From contig CAKPAI010000003.1 in NCBI GenBank assembly GCA_934133005.1, forward strand, positions 1 to 64,000: 64,000 nucleotides of DNA, given 5' to 3'. The position numbers and the translations under genes were made by a program. Shown here one piece after another: positions 44,498 to 51,517 of this stretch. This DNA is from an uncultured Clostridia bacterium. Lineage in GTDB: Bacteria; Bacillota; Clostridia; TANB77; CAG-508. Each line of letters begins with the position of its first letter. Within the stretch, counting starts at the first letter, position 1. The notes under the pieces are model-generated. The model was not told the DNA's origin. It saw only the letters and a list, made by a program, of their open reading frames with translations, and searched no databases.

Positions 44498-44755
44498 TTA
44501 TTTGTTAAATTTGCTTGCAACACTTTCAATATTTTGCAATTCAAATCTGTATTTTTGCTTTACATTTGGATATTTTTCATGGTCAACTTCACTTAAAAAC
44601 ATTTTTTTAGGTCTTATCCATAAACCATTATCACCATATAGTCTTCTATATACTACAACTTCTTCTTGTGTTTCAGAATCTTTTGCAATATCTTCAACTA
44701 AATAGTAATCGCCTTTAAAGTGCTTATAAATACCTTTTACTTTTAATTCATTCAT
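44498..44755 (-). CDS. DUF1653 small protein
   Basis: The 85 residues are one DUF1653 domain: KGIYKHFKGDYYLVEDIAKD and LYGDNGLWIRPKKMF are its characteristic segments. The domain has a small beta-rich fold, sometimes occurring with aminoacyl-tRNA synthetases or metabolic enzymes; function unknown. It lies between the T-box and ileS, 18 bases before ileS, so it is expressed under isoleucine-tRNA control. Confidence 0.88.
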   Translation of the reverse strand: MNELKVKGIYKHFKGDYYLVEDIAKDSETQEEVVVYRRLYGDNGLWIRPKKMFLSEVDHEKYPNVKQKYRFELQNIESVASKFNK

Positions 44756-44770
44756 ATTTAGCCTCCATCA

Positions 44771-45020
44771 AAAATACCCTAACGCATAGCATTTTGCTAT
44801 TGCATTAGGGCGAATTATTATCCGTGGTACCACCTAATTTAAAAGCTTATTTAGCTTCTCTCTTAATTTACTTTTAACGCAAGCTTGTACGGCTTATACT
44901 ACTTTTATTTTCATACAAGCAACTCGAAGGTGATGGTAAATAATTAGTTTCTTGCAAACATCTCAGCCAATTTGCTTGCTCTCTGTAAAGACTTACAACT
45001 ATTTATCGTGTCCTTGTCAT
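44771..45020 (-). promoter_or_regulatory. T-box leader for tRNA-Ile
   Basis: On the minus strand the leader has the T-box sequence AGGTGGTACCACGG (plus 44822-44835) and a specifier loop with ATC (44932-44934), an isoleucine codon. A terminator hairpin at 44777-44810 (CCCTAATGCAATAGC... ...GCTATGCGTTAGGG) precedes a T-run. Uncharged tRNA-Ile binding is expected to switch to the antiterminator and express DUF1653 and ileS. The start of Stem I is placed near 45020. Confidence 0.95.
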
Positions 45021-45201
45021 AGTTTTTAATATCAAATTTATGTTAATAATTTATCACATTTTTTTTGCAAATGCAAGAGGTTTTTATGTTATTTTTAATT
45101 ATTTTTAGTGTCTTTCACATTTCGACAGCTTTTGCAACTTTTTCATTGTATAATACACGTTGCCTTTACACTCTAATATAAGTGGAAGGAGGGTAAAATC
45201 A

Positions 45202-45270
45202 ATGAAAAAGTTGATAAAGTTGTTAGCTTTAATCATTGTATATTTAATTATAAACGATGATAAAGACTAA
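45202..45270 (+). CDS. Very small hydrophobic peptide, 22 residues
   Basis: The peptide is MKKLIKLLALIIVYLIINDD plus KD: a basic N-terminus, a hydrophobic stretch of about 12-14 residues and an acidic tail. It is preceded by the strong site GGAAGGAGGG with good spacing and followed at once by a clean terminator, so I believe it is translated. A TATAAT-like box is upstream at about 45160. It could be a membrane-acting peptide such as a toxin or leader, or a regulator of ion transport; no family can be assigned. Confidence 0.6.
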   Translation: MKKLIKLLALIIVYLIINDDKD

Positions 45271-45276
45271 AACGGA

Positions 45277-45308
45277 AAATACTAGGAATTCGCAGTTCCT
45301 AGTATTTT
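45277..45308 (+). terminator. Terminator of the 22-residue peptide gene
   Basis: AAAATACTAGGAA / TTCCTAGTATTTT perfect stem with TTCGCAG-containing loop and a T-run, seven bases after the stop codon. Confidence 0.88.
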
Positions 45309-45503
45309 TTATATCAATGAAAAAATTGTTTTGTATACTTAGTATACAACTGTTTTTAGTATATGTCAATACTTTTAAAATATTCATTTATTTTAGTTTA
45401 ATGTTACACTACAACATAAATAACAAATCTTCTTTATTATATTATTTTTACATTGAAATTTTGACATTTGTTAAAATCTTATAATTGAAAATTATACAAT
45501 GTT

Positions 45504-46800
45504 TTAGTATAGCGATATTCTGAAACCAAAGCCACTATCCCCATTATTTGATGTAAAACTAATATTTCGACACGATGCAGGTTTTCCAGAGCCTTCACTG
45601 TAACAATAACTTCCTCTATTAGTACAAGGATAATTCTTATTAGATGTATACTCTAATGTCCACTCAAAAACATTACCAGCTATATCATATATATTCATTA
45701 AGGCAAAACTATTATCTGCTCCTGTTGTCAAAAGCACATCTTCATCTAATGCTCTTTTATATGGGCAAGCAAAAAATGTAATACCATAATTTATAGAATA
45801 TTTTGCCAATGTATTTGTTATATTCCATTGATTATTTTTATAATTTCCTATACTTGTACTATCAAAATTCAACTTAGACACTATACTTGCATCTGTCTTT
45901 ATTGTTTTATTCTCTATAAATTTTAACATTAAATCCCATTGTACTCCAAACATTAAACTTCCTTTATATACCTTTTCTCTTTTTGTATATTGTACCATCT
46001 CTGCTACTTTTTTAGCTTGAGTTCTTGTTATAAAAATATATGGTATTAAGTTTTGCTCCGATTTTGGTACTACCGTTGGCTCAGAACTATTTGAATTTCT
46101 TCTATTTTCCTCAGTTAGTCCAGCCTCATACCTTGCAACCCAAAAGCCACCATTTTGATATACACTCTTTAACATTTTTTGTTTTTGTTTTGTATATTGT
46201 TCTGATGTATACCAGTCATCTTGATCAGTTATATCTTCATACCATACGTCTTTAAAAGTAGTTTCTTCCTCATTTTTTTCTTTTCTATATGTCATAGTGT
46301 AAGCATGCAAATCATTCTCTATCTTGGTATATTCATCTTCATTAAATTCTGTTATTCCTAATTTTGCTGTTGGATATACTATTTCTGTCATTGGTACTTC
46401 TACCCATACATATTGATTTCCATCAATATCTTGTATTGTTAATCCATTTGCTAGATTTGTTCCTTCTACTTTTATAAAACCATCTCCCGGCATATATGGC
46501 TTGGTTTCATTTGTTTGCGGTAATTCTGTACCATTTGCTACTTCTAATATCCAATCTGAAGTACTATCCATTGACGTCTTTTCATTTGCTTCAGCATTTT
46601 GCATTTTCTCTCTTGCTTCTTTTGCTTTACTTATCAAACCATTTTGCCCAACTACTAAATTTATTGTGACTCCTGCTAAAATTAAAAGTACTACAATCGT
46701 TACTACTAACGCAACTAATGTTACACCTTTTTCTTTTAAATTACAGGTGTGTGTGTGTGTGTGTGTGTACAGCCTCAAGGCATTCGAGTTCTTTATTCAT
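45504..46800 (-). CDS. Pseudopilin-anchored FGE/C-type-lectin-like surface protein, currently out of frame by (GT)11
   Basis: The body, open from about 46778, has a pilin-like membrane segment (VTLVALVVTIVVLLILAGVT), a coil and a C-terminal formylglycine-generating-enzyme/C-type-lectin-like domain with IYDIAGNVFEWTLEY and GFGFRISLY. The only start with a ribosome binding site (AAAGGAG) is ATG 46800, but it is one base out of frame with the body and stops at codon 20 after HTHTHTH from the CA/GT tract. Adding one GT unit or removing two would join them. I read this as a phase-variable gene in the OFF state. The pilin-like segment lacks the usual Glu5. The body is cotranscribed with the gene upstream. 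Confidence 0.7.
46747..46768. repeat. (GT)11 dinucleotide tract in the 5' coding region
   Basis: Eleven uninterrupted GT units on the plus strand (AC on the coding strand) between the start codon at 46800 and the pilin-like segment. Such tracts change length by slipped-strand replication. Confidence 0.92.
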
Positions 46801-46838
46801 AATTTTTCTCCTTTTGTTTAGTTTTTCTAAAATTATTT

Positions 46839-48437
46839 TTATTCACAAATTAATACTAGGCGGTAGCTACGATCGTAGTGAGCGTCGCCACCAGCGTCAA
46901 CAAACGCAAAGGCTCCTGCTCCAGTACCACCCCAAAAAAGACCTCCACGTATGCTGAAAGCCTCAGTCAGGTACGCCGTGTCCTCGTCTGCGTAATCGTT
47001 GAACCAACTTTTATTATTACCGTTTCCGTTTGATGTTTCGTAAATTGCATCTCCATATATATCAATCCATTTTGCGTAATGAAAATGGATTGATCCATCA
47101 TTTTCTTCTACTGTTGTATCTATTGGGTAAATTGTTACATATTTACTACTATTACTTGGTATTTGTGAATCTGTTATACTTGAAATATATTTTCCGTTTG
47201 CTGTTTTTGCATATAACGAGTTTCCATTACCATGCGTATATTTACTATATAATACTGATGTATATTCCCAGCATCCTCCACTTATATCATATACTCCGTA
47301 TAAGTTTCCGGTTGTACTTGCATTCATTCCATATTTCCCATTATATCTATTATCATCTGCTATATTTTCTTCTGTTGTTCTTCCTGTTCTGCTTGAACCA
47401 TATCCTGTTACTTCATTATAGTATGTTGTTTCTCCCTCTTTTGTCTCTGGTCCATATGTGTTCATTCCTATTTCATGTCCGTTTCTTCCATATTGACTAT
47501 GTGTTAGATATGCTATTGCTCCCCATTCACTATTTTTCATTAAGTGTGAATTTGCTCCTGTATTTTGCTTGCTACTATAATTTAATGAATTATCAAAACA
47601 ATTACTTATATTTATATAATTCCATGAATAATTGTTTGGCTTACTTACTACTCTTGTTGTATTACTTATTGCTACATTTCCACTTTTTAATTTTACATTA
47701 TTCCAGGTGGCTCCATTGTCTGTTGTTTGCTCCATACTCATTTCATATTTTGCAACCCAGATTCCAGATAACTCTTTATCCCATCCACCTAACTGTAAAT
47801 TAGTTGTAAACGCTGGATGAATTTTATAATCTTTACTTGCTGTCGTTGTATTTTGGTCTATGAAATTTACTGTTATTGTTCCTGCTTTATCTGTTCCAGT
47901 TCCGCCTATTTCTTTTCCTGTTAATTTATATTCATATCTTGGTATCCATACAAAATAACTTCCATCTACTGTACTTTTCGCATTTGCCCATTTATTTTGT
48001 TTTGAGTCTAGCTTTTCTGTCGTTTCTGCTTTATAATTATACCAGTCTGCCCAACTAAATCCTACTTGGTCACTTGTTACCTCTTTTTCTGTTGATGTTA
48101 AACTTGCTTTATATGTTCCATCAGCATTTGTGCTTCCATCTGACCAGTACACGCCTACCATATTATTACCTAACTTTGGAGTGCATATTCCAAGTGTACT
48201 ATTCCAACTTCCACCTTCAAAAGATAATCTTTCAATATCACTTGAAAAATTATCCATCGCCATCATTTCATTTTTTGTTGCATTTTCTGTTTTTTGTGCT
48301 GCTTCTTTTGCTCTTGCAATTATTCCATTTTGCCCTACTACTAAGTTTATTGTAACTCCTGCTAAAATCAAAAGTACAACTATTGTAACTACTAGAGCTA
48401 CAAGTGTTATAGCTCTTTCTTCTCTCAATTTTTTCAT
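46839..48437 (-). CDS. Pseudopilin-anchored protein with DGR-type variable C-terminus
   Basis: A 532-residue product from ATG 48437 (GGAGG site). It starts MKKLREERAITLVALVVTIV and has a pilin-like helix, a coil, then a large domain with FVWIPRYEYKLTGKEIG, GIWVAKYEMSM and ISGGCWEYTSVL, as in formylglycine-enzyme-like C-type lectin folds. The last 55 residues (from SWFNDYADE, through SIRGGLFWGGTGAGAF, to HYDRSYRLVLICE) match the variable region of diversity-generating retroelement targets. In that segment the DNA is much richer in GC and many codons end in C or T. No reverse transcriptase or template copy is in the window. It probably binds varied ligands at the cell surface. Confidence 0.8.
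   Translation of the reverse strand: MKKLREERAITLVALVVTIVVLLILAGVTINLVVGQNGIIARAKEAAQKTENATKNEMMAMDNFSSDIERLSFEGGSWNSTLGICTPKLGNNMVGVYWSDGSTNADGTYKASLTSTEKEVTSDQVGFSWADWYNYKAETTEKLDSKQNKWANAKSTVDGSYFVWIPRYEYKLTGKEIGGTGTDKAGTITVNFIDQNTTTASKDYKIHPAFTTNLQLGGWDKELSGIWVAKYEMSMEQTTDNGATWNNVKLKSGNVAISNTTRVVSKPNNYSWNYINISNCFDNSLNYSSKQNTGANSHLMKNSEWGAIAYLTHSQYGRNGHEIGMNTYGPETKEGETTYYNEVTGYGSSRTGRTTEENIADDNRYNGKYGMNASTTGNLYGVYDISGGCWEYTSVLYSKYTHGNGNSLYAKTANGKYISSITDSQIPSNSSKYVTIYPIDTTVEENDGSIHFHYAKWIDIYGDAIYETSNGNGNNKSWFNDYADEDTAYLTEAFSIRGGLFWGGTGAGAFAFVDAGGDAHYDRSYRLVLICE
46848..47010 (-). other. Candidate DGR variable region (VR)
   Basis: The 3' end of the gene contains GC-rich sequence with strings of GNY/NNY codons (GTT GAC GCT GGT GGC GAC ... 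CAC TAC GAT CGT AGC TAC) directly before the conserved RLVL ending. This is the pattern left by adenine-specific retrohoming mutagenesis. Boundaries are estimated. Confidence 0.65.
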
Positions 48438-48509
48438 CTGATGTTCCTCCAATACTTTTTATATTATTCTTTGCAAAACTAAAAACATTATTCAATATAA
48501 TATTGTATT

Positions 48510-48545
48510 TATGCTAATATTAGCATACAGTTATATCATAGTCAA
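48510..48545 (-). promoter_or_regulatory. Promoter and 18-bp operator of the pseudopilin operon
   Basis: On the minus strand TTGACT (48540-48545), a 17-base spacer, then TAATAT (48517-48522). The perfect palindrome TATGCTAATATTAGCATA (48510-48527) covers the -10 box, so a repressor there would block transcription. The adjacent XRE protein is the obvious candidate. Confidence 0.75.
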
Positions 48546-48622
48546 GGTCTAACCATATTATTTTTTATTCTTTTTTCTTTTATAATGTATATAAATTTAT
48601 TATTTTATTTATGGAGGGGTTT

Positions 48623-48853
48623 ATGCTATATATAAACGTAAAACAACTTTTAGAAAGTCAACAACATTCTAGATACTGGCTTGTAAAAAATATGAATAGC
48701 GATTACAAAACCATATCAGACATGATTGATAACAAGACTTCAAGAATTAATTTTGATACTATTGAGAAATTGTGCATACTTTTACACTGCACACCAAATG
48801 ACATTTTTAAATTTGCTCAAAGTGATAGTGATGACGATTCAAATGTATCATAA
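48623..48853 (+). CDS. XRE-family HTH transcriptional regulator
   Basis: A 76-residue protein, essentially a single Cro/C1-type helix-turn-helix: YINVKQLLESQQHSRYWLVK, SDYKTISDMIDNKTSRINFD and LCILLHCTPNDIFKF. Start at ATG 48623 with GGAGGGG upstream. It is transcribed away from the pseudopilin operon, and the palindrome on the operon promoter lies between the two. I infer it represses (or controls) that operon and perhaps its own expression. Confidence 0.82.
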   Translation: MLYINVKQLLESQQHSRYWLVKNMNSDYKTISDMIDNKTSRINFDTIEKLCILLHCTPNDIFKFAQSDSDDDSNVS

Positions 48854-48860
48854 GTAAAAA

Positions 48861-48900
48861 ATACCTAAAGAATTATACTTTTTGTATAACCTTTAGGTAT
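48861..48900. terminator. Bidirectional terminator between XRE gene and ftsZ
   Basis: ATACCTAAAG / CTTTAGGTAT stem extended by partly paired TATAC/GTATAA, with A- and T-rich flanks, between convergent genes. Confidence 0.82.
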
Positions 48901-48922
48901 CTTATTTTTATTTTCAAATATT

Positions 48923-49912
48923 TTATATACTATATTTTATAACTCTTTGTTCAGAATTTTCTTCTATGCCAGTTGCAACAACTGTAACCATAACACCTTC
49001 GTGAATTCTTTCATCTACAATTGTGCCAAATATAATATTTGCATCTTGGTCTAGGAATTCTTTTATATAATTTACAGCTGTACTCACTTCGCTTAGTCCT
49101 AAATCAACTCCACCTGTAACATTTACAATTACTCCCTTTGCTCCTTTTACAGATGTTTCAAGAAGTGGGCTATCCATTGCAGAAATTGCAGCATCTAATG
49201 CTCTTTGATCACCTTCTGCAACACCAATTCCCATATGAGCTATTCCACTATCTCTCATAATAGTTTTTACGTCAGCAAAGTCTATATTTATGTATCCAGG
49301 AATTGTAATTAAATCTGTAATTCCTTGTACACCTTTTCTTAATATTCCATCTGCTTCACTAAAAGCTTGTATCATTGTTGTTCCTTTTGGAAGAGCTTTT
49401 AGTAAATTATTGTTTTCTACAACTATAAGAGCATCTACATTTTGACGCATTTTTGCAACACCATTGGCTGCATTATCTCTTCTTCTCTTGCCTTCAAATA
49501 TAAATGGTTTTGTTACTATTCCGACAGTTAATATTCCCATACTCTTTGCAATTTCACAAACAACTGGTGCAGCACCAGTTCCTGTTCCACCGCCCATTCC
49601 TGCAGTTACAAATACCATATCTGTTCCAGCTAAAACTTTTCTTATATTCTCTTCGTCTTCTCTTGCAGCCATTTCACCTAAAACAGGATTTGCTCCTGCA
49701 CCTAAACCTTTAGTTGTATTTTTTCCTATGTTCATTTGGACGTCAGCTTTAGAATGAACCAAGATTTGTTCTTCAGTGTTAATAGCAATAAATTGAACAT
49801 TTTGTATGCCTTCATCTATCATTCTATTTACTGCATTATTTCCTGCTCCACCAACTCCAATTACTTTAATTCTTACTAGATTGTCATTATTTTCCTGGTC
49901 AATATATCTCAT
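48923..49912 (-). CDS. ftsZ: Cell division GTPase FtsZ lacking the C-terminal tail
   Basis: Residues 1-329 comprise the GTP-binding and C-terminal domains of FtsZ: IKVIGVGGAGNNAVNRMIDE and the signature MGGGTGTGAAPVVCEIAK, followed by the T7-loop region DFADVKTIM. It forms the cytoplasmic Z-ring. The product ends at EQRVIKYSI, so the long linker and the conserved C-terminal peptide that bind FtsA or SepF are absent; it may be a second FtsZ or depend on another anchor. It is not next to ftsA or the division cluster. The RBS AAAGGA is 12 bases from the ATG, and an overlapping upstream ATG opens a six-codon frame. Confidence 0.9.
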   Translation of the reverse strand: MRYIDQENNDNLVRIKVIGVGGAGNNAVNRMIDEGIQNVQFIAINTEEQILVHSKADVQMNIGKNTTKGLGAGANPVLGEMAAREDEENIRKVLAGTDMVFVTAGMGGGTGTGAAPVVCEIAKSMGILTVGIVTKPFIFEGKRRRDNAANGVAKMRQNVDALIVVENNNLLKALPKGTTMIQAFSEADGILRKGVQGITDLITIPGYINIDFADVKTIMRDSGIAHMGIGVAEGDQRALDAAISAMDSPLLETSVKGAKGVIVNVTGGVDLGLSEVSTAVNYIKEFLDQDANIIFGTIVDERIHEGVMVTVVATGIEENSEQRVIKYSI

Positions 49913-49992
49913 ATGCCATTAAATTCCTTTCTTGTTTGCTAAAATCTTAGTATATATTACTACATTTTATTTGATTTATCAATATTTTTCGT

Positions 49993-51303
49993 CTATTTTT
50001 TGCTTATTTCAAATTCAATATCTTCTTTTTTGTATTCTTCTGGTTTTAGTCCAATTCTTTTTCTCATATAATCTAAAACTAGTACCATTACCGCAAGTAC
50101 TGCTAAACTTACTAATAAATAAGCATTTTGTACATTTACTTTTTCTAATATTAAACTTCCTATAAGTGCTAAAATACTTCCAGAGATTGCTGCTACAAAT
50201 TCATAAGTAAATGTTATCTTTTCTCTATTTCTATGATTTGTAAAATTCTTTAAATATTTGTATTCTAATATATACCATACAGACGTACACATTTTCATTA
50301 CCATATACATTAAAATTACAATTGGAACAACAATTTTTGTATTACTTACTATACTTGCCACAGTTCCAATTATTACGCATGCGCCTATATATGTTAAAGA
50401 TAAAAATGTTAAAGTTCTATTTTTAAAAGTTTTTTCTATTTTTTCTTTACATGTTAATGAAAGACCTGCAATAAATGTAAGCATTGCAAATATTATTGCA
50501 TAATTTTCCTCAGACACTCCAGAAGAAATTAAAAGCTCACTTCTGTATGTTTCTATAACCTTTATAAATCCATAGAATACTATCATAAATAAAAATAGTG
50601 CTTTCATTCTTTCAGACTTAAATATGAACTTAAAAGATTCGCCCAAGTCATGTTTTGTTTCTTTTATTTGTTTTACTAAGCTTACTTTTTTCTTTTTAGG
50701 CTCATATACATCTTCAAATTTACAAGCTATTATTATTGAAATAATAACACTTGCAAGGCAAATATACATAGGAAGATAATTATTTACTACAAATAAATAC
50801 CCTGCAATAAGCGAAGTTATTCCATCTAATATGTAATACATACTTCCACCTTTTGCATCAAGTTTTGAATATAAGCCTTCTCCTCCATGAGTTGCAACAG
50901 AATCATATAATAAATTTGACTCTGAAATTGTTTTCATATCATAACCTAAAGCGCAAAATACCGTTGCAAATATTAGACCCGGTAGGCCTTGTAGTGTAAT
51001 TAACAAAATTATATATACCGCAACAAATACATTTCCTAATATCATACACTTTTTCTTTCCTATAGTTTCTGATATTGTAACTGCCGGTATTTGCATAACT
51101 ATTTTCAAGAATAAATAGTTTGAACTTACAATTAAAACTTGAGGAGCTGTGATTTTTTTAGTTATTGTATAAAATAAGAATTCCACTGCATAAAAGAATA
51201 ATAAATCCCATGAAAACATTTTATAAATAGGATATAATTTAGCATTATTTCTTCTTACTTGCCTTTTTGTTTTTCTTTTTACCTTATCTGGCTCTTGCCT
51301 CAT
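49993..51303 (-). CDS. MFS-family transporter
   Basis: A 436-residue protein with 12 predicted membrane helices and a basic N-terminal extension (KVKRKTKRQVRRNN) before the first. The middle cytoplasmic loop, KFEDVYEPKKKKVSLVKQ, is typical of the major facilitator superfamily. The family cannot be narrowed from the visible motifs; a drug or nutrient transporter is possible. It is cotranscribed with the small gene 3 bases upstream and mutL. Confidence 0.75.
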   Translation of the reverse strand: MRQEPDKVKRKTKRQVRRNNAKLYPIYKMFSWDLLFFYAVEFLFYTITKKITAPQVLIVSSNYLFLKIVMQIPAVTISETIGKKKCMILGNVFVAVYIILLITLQGLPGLIFATVFCALGYDMKTISESNLLYDSVATHGGEGLYSKLDAKGGSMYYILDGITSLIAGYLFVVNNYLPMYICLASVIISIIIACKFEDVYEPKKKKVSLVKQIKETKHDLGESFKFIFKSERMKALFLFMIVFYGFIKVIETYRSELLISSGVSEENYAIIFAMLTFIAGLSLTCKEKIEKTFKNRTLTFLSLTYIGACVIIGTVASIVSNTKIVVPIVILMYMVMKMCTSVWYILEYKYLKNFTNHRNREKITFTYEFVAAISGSILALIGSLILEKVNVQNAYLLVSLAVLAVMVLVLDYMRKRIGLKPEEYKKEDIEFEISKK

Positions 51304-51306
51304 CTA

Positions 51307-51504
51307 CTATTCCTCTCCATCATTTTTGCTATAAATATAAAGGTTGGTTATACCTTCATCATCTATCATAATTTTTGCATATCTTTGCTTTTTTATATCT
51401 TCTGGTGCATCTTCCACCATTCCTTCATAAACCACATTTGTATCATCTAAATATACTCTTATATTTAATAATCTTAAACTTCCTATATTATCATATAACT
51501 TCAT
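51307..51504 (-). CDS. Small conserved-looking protein of unknown function
   Basis: The 65-residue product (MKLYDNIGSLRLLNIRVYLD at the start, then IKKQRYAKIMIDDEGITNLY) is acidic with no membrane segment. Its beta-rich pattern resembles small proteins seen in clostridial chromosomes and phages, but I cannot name a family. It has a clear AAGGTGAT site and sits 3 bases before the MFS gene and 13 bases after mutL, so it is part of that operon. Confidence 0.6.
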   Translation of the reverse strand: MKLYDNIGSLRLLNIRVYLDDTNVVYEGMVEDAPEDIKKQRYAKIMIDDEGITNLYIYSKNDGEE

Positions 51505-51517
51505 TTTATCACCTTCT

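Noticed and set aside
45257..45484. 75-codon plus-strand frame after the 22-residue peptide gene
   Set aside because: Overlaps the preceding terminator, has no ribosome binding site, and the internal ATG lacks one too. The 5' sequence ATCAATGAAAAAATTG resembles the small-peptide start, so it may be a decayed duplicate, but I cannot support it as a gene.
47030..47803. 257-codon plus-strand frame over the DGR-target gene
   Set aside because: Low-complexity L/H/Y/F composition and opposite to a well-supported gene with pilin and lectin-like motifs.
45504..48900. Reverse transcriptase or template repeat of a DGR
   Set aside because: No frame with RT motifs and no second copy of the GC-rich variable segment could be found by eye in the window.
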